DNA from: Chloroflexi bacterium UBA6019
Lineage (GTDB): Bacteria; Chloroflexota; Dormibacteria; Dormibacterales; Dormibacteraceae
DNA: 5,077 nt
NCBI GenBank assembly: GCA_002427995.1
Contig: DIZV01000039.1
Location: 2,665-7,741, forward strand
Reading direction: 5' to 3'
The position numbers and the translations under genes are program-made. Below are positions 1-5,047 of this stretch, one piece after another. Numbering within the stretch: the stretch's first letter is position 1; each line of letters begins with the position of its first letter. Under the pieces are notes generated by a model, which saw only the letters and a program-made list of their open reading frames with translations, searched no databases and was not told the origin of the DNA.

Positions 1-716
1 GTGAACCCGACGAAGATGAAGACACCGCCGACCGGCAGCTCGACCTCCTTGCCATGCAGGTCGTAGCGGATCGCGGACACCTTCCCGTTGCCGGTGATCT
101 CCTTCACCTTCGCATCGAAGATGAAGTCGATCTTCTGATTGGCACGCGCCCGGTCCTGGAGGATCGGCTGGGCGCGGAACTCGCCCCGGCGGTGGATGAT
201 GTGGACCCGGCTCGCGTAGCGGGTCAGGAAGTCGCCCTCTTCGAGCGCGGCGTCACCGCCGCCGACGACGGCGAGGACCTCGTTCTTGAAGAAGGCGCCG
301 TCGCAGACCGCGCAATAGGAGACCCCGCGGCCGGCCAGCTCGGTCTCGCCCGGCACCTCCAGCTTTCGGGGGAGGCCGCCGGCGGCCATGATCACGGCCG
401 GAGCTCGCAGCTCGGCGCCTGAATCGAGGCGGACGACCTTGTCCTCGCCGTCGGCCTCGATCGAGGTGACCGGCTCGAACTCTCGGGCGTCGAGGCCGAA
501 CTTGCGGGCATGGTCCGCCATCTTGCTCGCCAGCTCCGGGCCGAGGATCGATTCGATGCCCGGGTAGTCCTCGATCAGCTCGGTGTTGTGGAGCTGGCCG
601 CCGAGCGGTCCGCGATCGACGAGCACGGTCCGCAGGTTCATCCGGGCGGCATAGAGGCCGGCGGCGATGCCGGCGGGACCACCGCCGACGATGATGACGT
701 CGAAGAGCTCTTTCAC
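1..716 (-). CDS. trxB: Thioredoxin reductase (NADPH, FAD-dependent), C-terminus cut by window edge
   Basis: This cytoplasmic flavoenzyme passes electrons from NADPH through FAD and a redox disulfide to thioredoxin. The 238 visible residues show the FAD dinucleotide motif GGGPAG at 11-16, a GGQL stretch at 39-42, the active-site SYCAVCDG at 133-140 (Cys135 and Cys138), a second dinucleotide motif GGGDAALEE at 152-160, and HRRGEFR at 175-181. In this family HRR contacts the NADPH 2'-phosphate, which favours NADPH over ferredoxin as donor. The family is about 310 residues, so roughly 70-80 residues, including the last FAD-binding segment, lie beyond the left edge. The GTG at 716 is the start because an in-frame TGA stop lies at 722-720, two codons upstream. 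No Shine-Dalgarno is visible in the 12 bases between the start and an upstream hairpin. The gene follows the fixX-like gene on the same strand and is probably co-transcribed with it. A related ferredoxin- or protein-specific disulfide reductase cannot be excluded. Confidence 0.92.
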   Translation of the reverse strand, partial: MKELFDVIIVGGGPAGIAAGLYAARMNLRTVLVDRGPLGGQLHNTELIEDYPGIESILGPELASKMADHARKFGLDAREFEPVTSIEADGEDKVVRLDSGAELRAPAVIMAAGGLPRKLEVPGETELAGRGVSYCAVCDGAFFKNEVLAVVGGGDAALEEGDFLTRYASRVHIIHRRGEFRAQPILQDRARANQKIDFIFDAKVKEITGNGKVSAIRYDLHGKEVELPVGGVFIFVGF

Positions 717-728
717 AGTTCAGCAACT

Positions 729-751
729 AGAACCCGGCGTGGGCGGGTTCT
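729..751. repeat. 8-bp inverted repeat (hairpin) between the ferredoxin and thioredoxin reductase genes
   Basis: The arms AGAACCCG (729-736) and CGGGTTCT (744-751) are perfectly complementary around a 7-base loop. The repeat lies 8 bases past the ferredoxin stop and 12 bases before the GTG of the reductase gene. On the minus strand, the direction of both genes, it is followed by TAGTTGC rather than a T run, so it does not look like an intrinsic terminator. It could modulate translation of the downstream gene, which lacks a Shine-Dalgarno, or stabilise the upstream message. That role is inference. Confidence 0.6.
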
Positions 752-753
752 TA

Positions 754-768
754 TTCGGTCTAGCCGAA
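754..768. repeat. Small 5-bp inverted repeat over the ferredoxin stop codon
   Basis: TTCGG (754-758) and CCGAA (764-768) flank a 5-base loop containing the TAG stop of the ferredoxin gene (762-760 on the minus strand). It is adjacent to the larger hairpin at 729-751, giving two successive possible stem-loops. A 5-bp stem could occur by chance, so this is reported for position only. Confidence 0.3.
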
Positions 769-1047
769 CTTGAACTGGACCCCGAAGCCGCCGCGAGGGC
801 TCTCGCATTCGATGTTGGAGAAGGGGCAGCCGATCGCGCAGGCGCCGCACTCGATGCAGTTCTCGTAGCTGACCAGCGTCTTGGCCGTCTCCGGCTCCCA
901 GAGGTAGACGCCGGCGGGGCAGAAGTGGTTGCAGTACTTGCCCTCGCACTTCTCGCCGCAGATCGTGTGGTCGAGAACCCGGATGTGCGGATGGCCCTCG
1001 TCCTTCTTGTTGCGGACGGTGAACAGCTTGTCTTCGAGCTTCTCCAT
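760..1047 (-). CDS. fixX: FixX-type ferredoxin-like protein (4Fe-4S, ETF:quinone oxidoreductase small partner)
   Basis: FixX proteins are small iron-sulfur partners of the FixC flavoprotein in the FixABCX electron-transfer/bifurcation complex, and are homologous to the C-terminal domain of ETF:quinone oxidoreductase. The 95-residue product has Cys64, Cys67, Cys70 and Cys74 in the C-x2-C-x2-C-x3-C-P arrangement that binds one [4Fe-4S] cluster. An N-terminal Cys series (30, 34, 39, 43, then Pro44-Ala45) and the C-terminal GGFGVQFKFG (86-95) are both typical of FixX. The ATG at 1047 gives the normal family length. An in-frame ATG at 1128 would add 27 residues but lies antisense to the TPP aptamer and gives a non-conserved leader. 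Only a weak GGA lies before the start. No fixA, fixB or fixC is in the window; the next gene on this strand is a thioredoxin reductase. The family call is firm, but membership of a full FixABCX complex is unproven here. Confidence 0.9.
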   Translation of the reverse strand: MEKLEDKLFTVRNKKDEGHPHIRVLDHTICGEKCEGKYCNHFCPAGVYLWEPETAKTLVSYENCIECGACAIGCPFSNIECESPRGGFGVQFKFG

Positions 1048-1108
1048 TTCTTTGTCCAGAAAGTCTACCGGGCTCCCCGGGGAGCGAACCTGCGGCCTAG
1101 AATCGATC
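1048..1108. promoter_or_regulatory. Divergent intergenic region with candidate promoters for both units
   Basis: On the plus strand, TAGAAT at 1098-1103 matches the -10 consensus at 5 of 6 positions. It lies 5 bases before the riboswitch 5' strand begins at 1109, so a start at about 1109-1111 would place the aptamer at the very 5' end of the transcript. No TTGACA-like -35 is visible at 16-18 bp spacing; that stretch (about 1074-1081) is filled by a GC palindrome. On the minus strand, TAGACT (1067-1062) is a weaker -10 candidate for the ferredoxin gene, also without a clear -35. Both promoters are inferred from position and sequence only. Confidence 0.45.
1072..1085. repeat. Perfect 14-bp palindrome in the divergent promoter region
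   Basis: GCTCCCCGGGGAGC reads identically on both strands. It covers the expected -35 position of the rightward promoter and lies just upstream of the candidate -10 of the leftward one. That position suits an operator for a dimeric regulator affecting both directions, although GC-rich DNA also produces such palindromes by chance. No regulator gene is in the window. Confidence 0.5.
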
Positions 1109-1198
1109 TCGTACCAGCGGGAGCCCAACCGGGCTGAGAGGGCGCGCCGGCGCCGACCGCATGAACCTGATCTGGGTAATGCCAGCGGAGGGATGCGA
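1109..1198 (+). promoter_or_regulatory. TPP riboswitch (THI element) controlling the thiamine-salvage unit
   Basis: The aptamer binds thiamine pyrophosphate and lowers expression of the downstream permease gene. Its conserved core is visible: CTGAGA at 1134-1139, and the GAACCTGATCTGG...TAATGCCAGCG block at 1163-1187. Helices can be traced: P1 1109-1115 with 1191-1198 (one G-T pair and one bulged A), P2 GCGG 1117-1120 with CCGC 1157-1160, P3 GCCC 1123-1126 with GGGC 1131-1134, the optional P3a hairpin 1141-1145/1150-1154, and P5 CTGG 1172-1175 with CCAG 1182-1185. P1's 3' strand includes G1191-G1192, the end of the GGAGGG Shine-Dalgarno (1187-1192), and stops 1 base before the ATG. TPP binding should therefore hide the ribosome site. 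No separate terminator hairpin or T run lies between aptamer and gene, which supports translational control. Confidence 0.95.
1187..1192 (+). promoter_or_regulatory. Ribosome binding site of the permease gene, embedded in the riboswitch 3' end
   Basis: GGAGGG ends 7 bases before the ATG at 1200, a good Shine-Dalgarno at standard spacing. It selects 1200 over in-frame ATGs at 1161 and 1179, both of which lie inside the conserved aptamer core. Its last two bases belong to the 3' strand of the proposed P1 helix. Confidence 0.8.
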
Positions 1199-1199
1199 C

Positions 1200-2582
1200 A
1201 TGAACGAGATTGCGACGCCGGCGACGACCGGAGCGGACGTCTTCGGCAAGATCGAGAGCAGCGGGATCGAGGCGATCCCGGCGAGCGAGCGCCACGGCCG
1301 CCCCCGCGAGCTGGCCTTCCTCTGGGCAGGCGCCTTCGTCAACTACGCCAGCCTCTTCACCGCCAGCCTGCTGACGACCTATTACGGGCTCGGCGTCTGG
1401 GATGGCCTCGCGGCCACCGCTCTCGGCACCGTCGCGGCGGCTGTCGTCCTCGGGCTCCTCAGTAACACCGGCCCCCGCTCCGGCCAGCCGCAGATCGTCT
1501 TCACCCGCGGGATCTTCGGCCTTCGCGGCTCCTACCTCGGTGCCGCGCTGACACTCTTCCTCGCGGTCGGCTGGTTCGCGGTCGACTGTGTCATCGCCGC
1601 CCAGGCCGGCGCCCAGCTGGTCGGCGCCGGCGGCAACCGCCTGGTCACCTTCGGCTTCGTGCTGCTGGTCGCCGCGGTCAGCGTGGCGGTCGCCGTTTAC
1701 GGGCACCAGACGATCAAGGTGCTGGAGACGTACGGGGCGATCGTCTTCGCCGTGCTTTCGGCCGCCCTCTTCCTCTTCCTCGCACCCCAGTTCCACTGGG
1801 GCCAGGGGCCGACCGCGAGCGGCGCCGACTACCCCGGCGCCCTGGTGCTCGGCTTCATGACCTGCTTCGCCCTGGTCGCCTCCTGGTACCCCTTCGCGAG
1901 CGACTACTCGCGCTACCTGCCGGCGGCCAGCTCGACCCGCGCCGTCACCTGGTGGCCGGTTGTCGGGGTCACCCTGCCGATGCTCCTGCTCGGCCTCTTC
2001 GGACTCCTCCTCCCAACCATCGACGCCAAGCTCGCGGCCGGCCAGGGCGTGCTGGCGGTCATCAGCAGCCACGCGCCGGCCTGGGTGGCCATCCCCTTCT
2101 TCCTCTTCGTCGTCGCGGGCGAGGTCTGGGCGAATTACCTCGACGTCTACACCGCCGGCCTGGTCTCGCTGGCGATGGGCATCCGGCTCCAGCGCTGGCA
2201 GACGGCACTCGGCTGCGGCATCCTCGGGACGGCGCTGGCCGCCTACGCGGTCCTGGTCAGCGACTTTCACCTCGCCTACGAGGACTTCCTGATCCTGACC
2301 TACCTCTGGGCGCCGGCCTGGGCGGCGGTCGTCCTCCTGAGCTTCTTCGTCTTCGAGGGCCGCGCGCGGCCGGCGGCTGGGCTCGTCGCCTGGCTGGCGG
2401 GGACGGCGGCGAGCCTCCTCTTTGTCAACTACCAGAACCTCTTCGGCAATGTGCTGGTGAAGACGAGCTTTTTCAACGACGGGCTGGTGGGCACCCTCCA
2501 CGGGGCGGACCTCAGCGGCCTCGTCAGCATCCTGGTCGCGGCCGCGGTCTACCTGGTCGCGCGGCGGCTCCGGCTCTCATGA
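1200..2582 (+). CDS. cytX: NCS1-family permease, probable hydroxymethylpyrimidine transporter (CytX-type)
   Basis: This is an integral inner-membrane symporter of the nucleobase:cation symporter-1 (purine/cytosine permease) family. The 460 residues contain about 12 hydrophobic segments from residue 38 to 455. Family-type motifs are GPRSGQPQIVFTRGIFG at 91-107, SDYSRYLP at 234-241 and NYLDVYTAGL at 312-321. Family membership alone would suggest cytosine or a related nucleobase. The TPP riboswitch directly upstream and the thiD gene directly downstream point to HMP or a related thiamine precursor, as proposed for CytX. Substrate is therefore an inference from context. The start at 1200 has a GGAGGG site 7 bases upstream; an in-frame ATG at 1161 would add 13 residues read from aptamer sequence and is unlikely to be used. 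The stop overlaps the next start as ATGA (2579-2582), indicating translational coupling to thiD. Confidence 0.87.
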   Translation: MNEIATPATTGADVFGKIESSGIEAIPASERHGRPRELAFLWAGAFVNYASLFTASLLTTYYGLGVWDGLAATALGTVAAAVVLGLLSNTGPRSGQPQIVFTRGIFGLRGSYLGAALTLFLAVGWFAVDCVIAAQAGAQLVGAGGNRLVTFGFVLLVAAVSVAVAVYGHQTIKVLETYGAIVFAVLSAALFLFLAPQFHWGQGPTASGADYPGALVLGFMTCFALVASWYPFASDYSRYLPAASSTRAVTWWPVVGVTLPMLLLGLFGLLLPTIDAKLAAGQGVLAVISSHAPAWVAIPFFLFVVAGEVWANYLDVYTAGLVSLAMGIRLQRWQTALGCGILGTALAAYAVLVSDFHLAYEDFLILTYLWAPAWAAVVLLSFFVFEGRARPAAGLVAWLAGTAASLLFVNYQNLFGNVLVKTSFFNDGLVGTLHGADLSGLVSILVAAAVYLVARRLRLS

Positions 2583-3370
2583 AACTGCCGGTCGCCCTGA
2601 CCATCGCCGGGTCCGACTCCGGCGGCGGAGCCGGCATCCAGGCCGACCTCAAGACGTTCGCCGCCCTCGGCGTCCACGGCGCCTGCGCGATCACCGCGAT
2701 CACGGCCCAGAACACGGTGGCCGTCACCGACATCCTGGAGCTGCCGGTGGCGATGATCCGGGCCCAGGTCCGGGCGGTGGCGGAGGACCTCGGCGTGCAG
2801 GCTGCCAAGACCGGGATGCTCTCCAGCGCGGCGATCATCGAGGCGGTCGCCGCCGCGATCGAGGAGCATCGCATCCCCAACCTGGTCGTGGACCCGGTGA
2901 TGGTGGCCAAGGGCGGAGCCCGGCTCCTCCGCGAGGACGCCGTCGCAGCCCTGCTCAGCCGGCTCCTGCCGCTGGCGGCCGTTCTCACCCCCAACCTCCC
3001 CGAGACGCAGGTGCTCCTCGGGCGCCGGGTCGCGACCCTCGCGGAGCGGCGTGACGCGGCTCGCGACCTGCTCCGGCTCGGCCCCCGCGCGGTGGTGATC
3101 AAGGGCGGGCACGCAGAGGGCGAGGCGGTCGACATCTACTGGGACGGGGAGCGCTGGGAGGAGCTGGAGGCGCTGCGGGTGCCGACCTCGAACACTCACG
3201 GCAGCGGTTGCGCCTTCTCGGCAGCGATCGCGGCGGGTCTGGCGCGCGGCCTGGAGCCGCTTGCCGCCGTCCGCGAGGCAAAGGAATTCATCACCGGCGC
3301 GATCCAGTTCTCGATCGAGGTGGGACGCGGCCATGGCCCGGTGAACCCGATGTATAGGCTTGGAAAGTGA
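2579..3370 (+). CDS. thiD: Hydroxymethylpyrimidine/phosphomethylpyrimidine kinase ThiD
   Basis: ThiD is a cytoplasmic ribokinase-fold enzyme that phosphorylates HMP to HMP-P and then HMP-PP, the pyrimidine half of thiamine. The 263-residue length is normal for the family. Visible motifs are AGSDSGGGAGIQADLKT at 10-26; Gln44 of QNT, matching the HMP-contacting Gln of characterised ThiD; KTGML at 77-81; DPVMVAKGGARLL at 105-117; TPNLPE at 137-142; IKGGH at 174-178; and THGSGCAFSAAIAAGLARG at 206-224. The last carries the Gly-rich anion hole and Cys211, matching the catalytic Cys. The C-terminal GHGPVNP (251-257) is also typical. The start at 2579 overlaps the permease stop by 4 bases, and the frame is open further upstream only as an out-of-frame reading of the permease gene. 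No strong Shine-Dalgarno is present, so translation probably depends on ribosomes finishing the permease gene. No ThiE domain is fused. With the permease it forms an HMP salvage module. Confidence 0.96.
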   Translation: MKLPVALTIAGSDSGGGAGIQADLKTFAALGVHGACAITAITAQNTVAVTDILELPVAMIRAQVRAVAEDLGVQAAKTGMLSSAAIIEAVAAAIEEHRIPNLVVDPVMVAKGGARLLREDAVAALLSRLLPLAAVLTPNLPETQVLLGRRVATLAERRDAARDLLRLGPRAVVIKGGHAEGEAVDIYWDGERWEELEALRVPTSNTHGSGCAFSAAIAAGLARGLEPLAAVREAKEFITGAIQFSIEVGRGHGPVNPMYRLGK

Positions 3371-4245
3371 CCAGGTTCCACTTCTCGCCCCGGCCGAACC
3401 GGGCGGCGGAGATCGAATGGCGAGGATGGGAAGCCGAGGCATTCGAGCGGGCGCGCTCACTCGACCGGCCGATCCTCCTCGCGATCTCGGCGGTCTGGTG
3501 CCACTGGTGCCACGTGATGGACGAGACCACGTACTCCGACCAGGCCGTGATCGACCTCATCAACGGCCAGTTCGTACCGATCCGGGTCGACAACGACCTC
3601 CGGCCCGACGTCAACAGCCGCTACAACATGGGCGGCTGGCCAACGACCGCATTCCTCACCCCCGAGGGGGACATCCTGACCGGCGCCACCTACCTGCCGC
3701 CGGACCAGATGCGCGGCGCGCTCGAGCGCGTCGAGAGCTTCTACCGCGACAACCGGCCGGAGATCATGGCCCAGGTGCTCGAGGGCCGTAAGCGGGCCTC
3801 GTCCGTCGTCGCGGCGAGCGCCGGGACGCTTGACCCCGGGCTGGTGGACGCCGTGCTGGCGGCGGTCGAGAACTCCTACGACGCCACCTACGGCGGCTTC
3901 GGTGGCTCGCCCAAGTTCCCTCAGACGGAGGCACTCGCCCTGCTCGCCGAGCAGGCCGCGCGGCGGAGTGAACCGCAATTCCTGGAGATGGCGCGCTTCA
4001 CCCTCCGGCAGATGGCAGGTGGCGGGACCTACGACCATGTCGAGGGCGGGTTCTTCCGCTACTCGACCACCCAGGATTGGAGCGTCCCCCACTTCGAGAA
4101 GATGCTCGAGGACCACGGCGGGCTCGTCTCGGCCCTGGCCCTCTCCGGGGAAGCCGAGATCCTCGACTCGGCCGCCGGTTACCTGGACCGGGTTCTCCGC
4201 GACCCCGCGACCGGCCTCTTACGCGGGCAGCCAGGACGCCGATGA
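3367..4245 (+). CDS. DUF255/YyaL-type thioredoxin-domain protein, N-terminal part of a frame-broken gene
   Basis: This is the first part of a DUF255 protein (YyaL/SPATA20-like), which joins a thioredoxin-like domain to an (alpha/alpha) barrel resembling N-acylglucosamine 2-epimerases and glycosidases. The cellular role of the family is not settled. Residues 1-30 carry the family N-terminus (FSPRPNRAAEIEWRGWEAEAF). AVWCHWCHVMDE at 42-53 holds the CxxC pair Cys45 and Cys48, followed by NGQFVPIRVDNDLRPDVNSRY (66-86), GGWPTTAFLTPEG (89-101) and TYLPP (108-112). The second domain begins at about 155 with YGGFGGSPKFPQ (175-186), GGGTYDHVEGGFFRYS (218-233) and PHFEKMLEDH (241-250). Homologous-looking sequence ends at about Leu284 (4216-4218); the last 8 residues before the TGA at 4243 are read in a shifted frame. 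The GTG at 3367 overlaps the thiD stop as GTGA. Rejoined with 4220-5047, the protein is 559 residues, somewhat shorter than the 650-700 of YyaL. Confidence 0.88.
   Translation: MTRFHFSPRPNRAAEIEWRGWEAEAFERARSLDRPILLAISAVWCHWCHVMDETTYSDQAVIDLINGQFVPIRVDNDLRPDVNSRYNMGGWPTTAFLTPEGDILTGATYLPPDQMRGALERVESFYRDNRPEIMAQVLEGRKRASSVVAASAGTLDPGLVDAVLAAVENSYDATYGGFGGSPKFPQTEALALLAEQAARRSEPQFLEMARFTLRQMAGGGTYDHVEGGFFRYSTTQDWSVPHFEKMLEDHGGLVSALALSGEAEILDSAAGYLDRVLRDPATGLLRGQPGRR
4216..4222 (+). other. Frame-change site splitting the DUF255 gene
   Basis: Upstream, the conserved frame reads ...D-P-A-T-G-L ending with CTC at 4216-4218. Downstream, the conserved frame resumes with TAC at 4220. The zero frame instead reads TTA at 4219 and stops at TGA 4243. 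Dropping one T gives G-L-Y-A-G-S-Q-D-A-D, and dropping A4221 gives G-L-F-A-G-S-Q-D-A-D; either fits the family. A deletion of two bases from an original Leu-Phe-Tyr reading would also fit. Every other TTA I found on the plus strand from 1200 to 5047 is a T followed by a TAC codon, so an in-frame TTA here is out of character. Confidence 0.82.
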
Positions 4246-5047
4246 GCGCTACTACACCCTTGACGCCGAGGGCCGGGCTGAGCTCGAGCCGCCCTACATC
4301 GACCGCCGCGTCTACTCCAACTGGAACTGCATGCTCGCGGTCGGGTACCTCGAGGCGGACTCCCGGCTCGGTCGTCCCGGGTTGCGAGAGCAGGCCGGCC
4401 GGTTGCTCGACCAGTTGTTCGCCGACCGCTTCAGCGAGGAGGGTGGGATGCTCCACGCCGAGGGCGTCGGCGGCCAGCTCGGCGACCACGCCTGGGCCCT
4501 GCTGGCCTCGGTGCGCGCGTTTCAATCGGGGCTTGGCGAGCAGTGGCTGGCGATCGCTCAGCAGCTTGCCGCCCACCTCGAGTCGGCCTACGCCGATCCC
4601 GAGCACGGTGGGTACCTCGACCACGCCGGCGGGGAATCGCTGGGCCGGCTGGAGGACCGCCTGAAGCCGATCGGTGAGAACTCGGTGGTCGCGCTCGCCC
4701 TTTTCGAGCTGGGCACCATGGTCGGCGGCTCCCACGTCGAGCGCGGGCGCCGCGCGCTGGAATCGGTGGCCCAGCTGCCGGCCCGCTACGGCCTGATGGC
4801 CGCGGGCTGGGCACGGGCGTACGACCGTTACCTCCAGGAGCCGGTCAAGGTGACCACCGGCAACCCCGAGCTGGCCCGGGAGGCGCTGGCGCTCAAGCCC
4901 TACGCCGTGATCGAGCCGGGCTCCGACCAGCGCGCTGTCGTCTGCCTGGGCACGCTTTGTTTGGCGCCGGTGGCTGGCGTCGAGGACCTGCGCGCTGCCC
5001 TCTCCGAGAAGCGGGCGGTTCGCACGATCGAGCTGCCGGGGCGCTAG
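4220..5047 (+). CDS. DUF255/YyaL-type protein, C-terminal part of the frame-broken gene
   Basis: This is the remainder of the DUF255 gene beginning at 3367, in the next reading frame. It encodes 275 residues with no internal stop, ending at TAG 5045-5047. It opens with YAGSQDADERYY, the conserved DAD(E) segment that follows the DP-TG motif in this family. RRVYSNWNCM (residues 313-322 of the rejoined protein) is another recognisable block. Later parts, such as EGVGGQLGDHAWALLASVRAF and GRLEDRLKPIGENSVVALALFELG, are the helical repeats of the barrel domain. An independent product would have to start inside the gene, for example at ATG 4331, and would lack the thioredoxin-like domain and half the barrel, so function as a separate protein is doubtful. 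The reading frame, codon use and GC-rich third positions match the upstream part. This indicates a recent lesion, an assembly error or a frameshifting event rather than long decay. Confidence 0.85.
   Translation, partial: YAGSQDADERYYTLDAEGRAELEPPYIDRRVYSNWNCMLAVGYLEADSRLGRPGLREQAGRLLDQLFADRFSEEGGMLHAEGVGGQLGDHAWALLASVRAFQSGLGEQWLAIAQQLAAHLESAYADPEHGGYLDHAGGESLGRLEDRLKPIGENSVVALALFELGTMVGGSHVERGRRALESVAQLPARYGLMAAGWARAYDRYLQEPVKVTTGNPELAREALALKPYAVIEPGSDQRAVVCLGTLCLAPVAGVEDLRAALSEKRAVRTIELPGR

Noticed and set aside
729..751. Hairpin as an intrinsic terminator between the ferredoxin and reductase genes
   Set aside because: There is no T run after the stem in the direction of transcription, and a same-strand gene starts 12 bases later.
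1048..1128. 27-residue N-terminal extension of the FixX-type protein from the ATG at 1128
   Set aside because: It would place coding sequence antisense to the 5' part of the TPP aptamer and across the promoter region. The ATG at 1047 gives the normal family length.
1065..2501. Long open minus-strand frame (478 codons) opposite the permease and riboswitch
   Set aside because: Its product is low-complexity, rich in Glu, Asp, Arg, Gly and Ala with no recognisable domain. This is typical of the antisense of a GC-rich coding gene, and the plus strand has a clear membrane protein and aptamer.
1952..2578. Upstream extension of the thiD frame into the permease gene
   Set aside because: The upstream residues are Pro/Arg/Gly-rich out-of-frame reading of the permease. 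The family N-terminus begins exactly at the ATG at 2579.
2549..3460. Open minus-strand frames opposite thiD and the DUF255 start
   Set aside because: Arg/Ala-rich shadow translations with no motifs, whereas thiD on the plus strand has every family motif.
3830..4219. Upstream part of the frame-2 open stretch before the frame change
   Set aside because: Its translation is Ser/Arg/Pro-rich shadow sequence, while frame 1 in the same region carries conserved DUF255 motifs. Only 4220 onward is genuine in frame 2.
3998..4735. Open minus-strand frame opposite the DUF255 gene
   Set aside because: No recognisable domain. It begins with ordinary-looking sequence but becomes Arg/Gly/Pro-rich, as expected for a shadow of the plus-strand gene.
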